Shown piece after piece: positions 63,063 to 64,000 of a DNA stretch of 64,000 nt. Numbering within the stretch: the first letter of the stretch is position 1; every line of letters begins with the position of its first letter. This DNA comes from Rhizobium phaseoli (GTDB lineage Bacteria; Pseudomonadota; Alphaproteobacteria; Rhizobiales; Rhizobiaceae), in the NCBI RefSeq assembly GCF_003985125.1, contig NZ_ML133573.1, forward strand, positions 186,001 to 250,000, written 5' to 3'. Position numbers and translations under genes: made by a program. Under the pieces are notes generated by a model. That model ran no database searches, was not told the DNA's origin, and saw only the letters and a list, made by a program, of their open reading frames with translations.

Positions 63063-63662
63063 GTGAGGGCAGAATTCATATCTTGCATGTTGGCGGCGGT
63101 TTTCGCCTCGTTGCCGGCCGCAGCACTGGCCGAAGGATGGCAGGCAGTGGAAGAGGTGCGGCCCTATGCGATCTCGGGCACGTCGGGTGCTGCGCTCTAC
63201 GAATCGATCGGGGCGCGGGGACCTCAGGTCGGCGCGAGCCGGGTGATCGCGCATACGACGTTCAAGCTGACCTGGACGCGGAAATACGAACCGCAGGGCA
63301 ACGCCTGCGTCATCACGACCAACAAGCCGAAGCTCATCATCACCTATACGCTGCCGAAGCCCTCGGTCGCGCTGCCGGCCGCCGTCAAGAGCAGCTGGGA
63401 GAGCTTCGTATCGGGCGTTGCGGCACATGAGCGGGTGCATGGCGAGACCATCAAGGAGATGGTCAAGGAAATCGAGACAATGAGCGTCGGGCTGGCCGTT
63501 GCCGATGACCCGGAGTGCAAGAAGATCCGGGTCGAACTGACCCGCCGCCTCGGCGAAATCTCCGGCAGGCAGCGCCAGCGCGGCCGCGATTTCGACAAGG
63601 TGGAAATGGGCGACGGCGGCAATGTCCAGCAGCTCATTCTCAAGCTGGTGAACGGGCCCTGA
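63063..63662 (+). CDS. DUF922 family predicted zinc protease, secreted
   Basis: 199 residues with a signal peptide (FISCMLAAVFASLPAAALAEG, cleavage near residue 23). The mature part has the zinc motif HERVH starting at His122 (AAHERVHGETIKEMV). The start is GTG at 63063, which has GGAG six bases upstream; the ATG at 63057 is directly adjacent to that GGAG and so less likely. The substrate is unknown. Confidence 0.85.
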   Translation: MRAEFISCMLAAVFASLPAAALAEGWQAVEEVRPYAISGTSGAALYESIGARGPQVGASRVIAHTTFKLTWTRKYEPQGNACVITTNKPKLIITYTLPKPSVALPAAVKSSWESFVSGVAAHERVHGETIKEMVKEIETMSVGLAVADDPECKKIRVELTRRLGEISGRQRQRGRDFDKVEMGDGGNVQQLILKLVNGP

Positions 63663-63750
63663 TTGCCGGCTGCTGGCCGAGCCGGGCATTGACTTGGTCC
63701 CCCTGGTGCGCCAACTCGCCGGGGAAATCATTGCGAGACGGAGAGCGCCT

Positions 63751-64000
63751 GTGCCCCAGACGATCCTCACCCTGGCCACGCGCGGCCAGGGTCTTTACGA
63801 ATTCACCGATCAGGCTGAAGCCTTCGTCAATGCCGCGGGGCGGGAGGAGGGACTTCTCACCGTCTTCGTGCGCCACACCTCCTGTTCGCTGCTGATCCAG
63901 GAAAATGCCGATCCCGACGTGCGCACCGATCTGCTCGCCTTCTTCCGCCGCCTGGTGCCGCCGGCCTCCGATCCTTCGATGGGCTGGGTGGTGCACAGGG
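63751..64000 (+). CDS. YjbQ/UPF0047 protein, 3' end outside window
   Basis: The visible 83 residues match the YjbQ family: TRGQGLYEFTDQAEAFVNAA, LLTVFVRHTSCSLLIQENAD and PDVRTDLLAFFRRLVP. The conserved His and Cys are intact. Some members show thiamine-phosphate synthase activity in vitro; the cellular role is not settled. GTG start with GAGACGGAG upstream. It is co-directional with the DUF922 gene. Confidence 0.88.
   Translation, partial: MPQTILTLATRGQGLYEFTDQAEAFVNAAGREEGLLTVFVRHTSCSLLIQENADPDVRTDLLAFFRRLVPPASDPSMGWVVHR

Overview
The window reads as chromosomal DNA of a Rhizobium of the R. leguminosarum/R. etli type. It is GC-rich, with an alphaproteobacterial GAAC-N7-GAAC LexA box, a dctB/dctD-dctA locus next to an lpcC-like LPS core mannosyltransferase gene, an lsrB-trxB-lrp cluster with tandem AbcR-type small RNAs, and RIME-type intergenic mosaic elements. 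I see no rRNA, tRNA, CRISPR array, prophage or insertion sequence. Most of it is housekeeping backbone with small accessory patches.

Layout. 1-5.0 kb (minus): a sortase cut by the window edge, its VIT/VWA substrate protein with an LPQTA tail, and a GT39-like membrane glycosyltransferase. 5.2-14.0 kb: aspartate aminotransferase aatA, a GT8 glycosyltransferase plus an unrecognised partner, a Ca2+/H+ antiporter, a DUF2188 protein, GrpB, a LysR regulator divergent from an SDR/NmrA-like oxidoreductase, and a StrB-like kinase. 13.8-18.5 kb: an Old Yellow Enzyme with an ArsR regulator, two tandem sRNAs, lsrB, trxB and lrp. 18.5-25.1 kb: dctD, dctB, dctA with a sigma-54 promoter and tandem DctD-like sites, then lpcC and greA. 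25.3-28.1 kb: a LexA-box operon of a radical SAM protein and a DUF4130-UdgX fusion. 28.1-44.6 kb: carB and carA flank a mixed block (zinc dehydrogenase, a 49-residue protein, a zinc metallopeptidase, aldo/keto reductase, TetA-like and MATE exporters, a monooxygenase, an unknown protein, a sulfite oxidase-like enzyme and a frameshifted methyltransferase). 44.8-56.7 kb: yqeY, an unknown HTH-like protein, dnaG-recQ, kbl-tdh, a GFA protein, rpoD and a GYD protein. 56.7-64 kb: a TonB-like DUF930 protein, a 53-residue protein coupled to an APH(3')-like kinase, a frameshifted AraC regulator beside an EamA exporter and a B3/B4 protein, a 248-bp tandem duplication, DUF427 and DUF6894 proteins, a DUF922 protease and a partial YjbQ protein.

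How the parts work together. DctB senses C4-dicarboxylates and DctD activates dctA through sigma-54. LsrB sits upstream of two AbcR-type sRNAs that share promoter spacing and a conserved GCAT-N7-ATGC dyad, which suggests one common control. The LexA box overlaps the promoter and start region of the radical SAM-UdgX operon, which points to SOS control of a uracil-DNA pathway. The sortase and its LPXTA-like substrate form a self-contained pair. Two genes (a methyltransferase and an AraC regulator) each carry an apparent one-base deletion, either decay or sequencing error.
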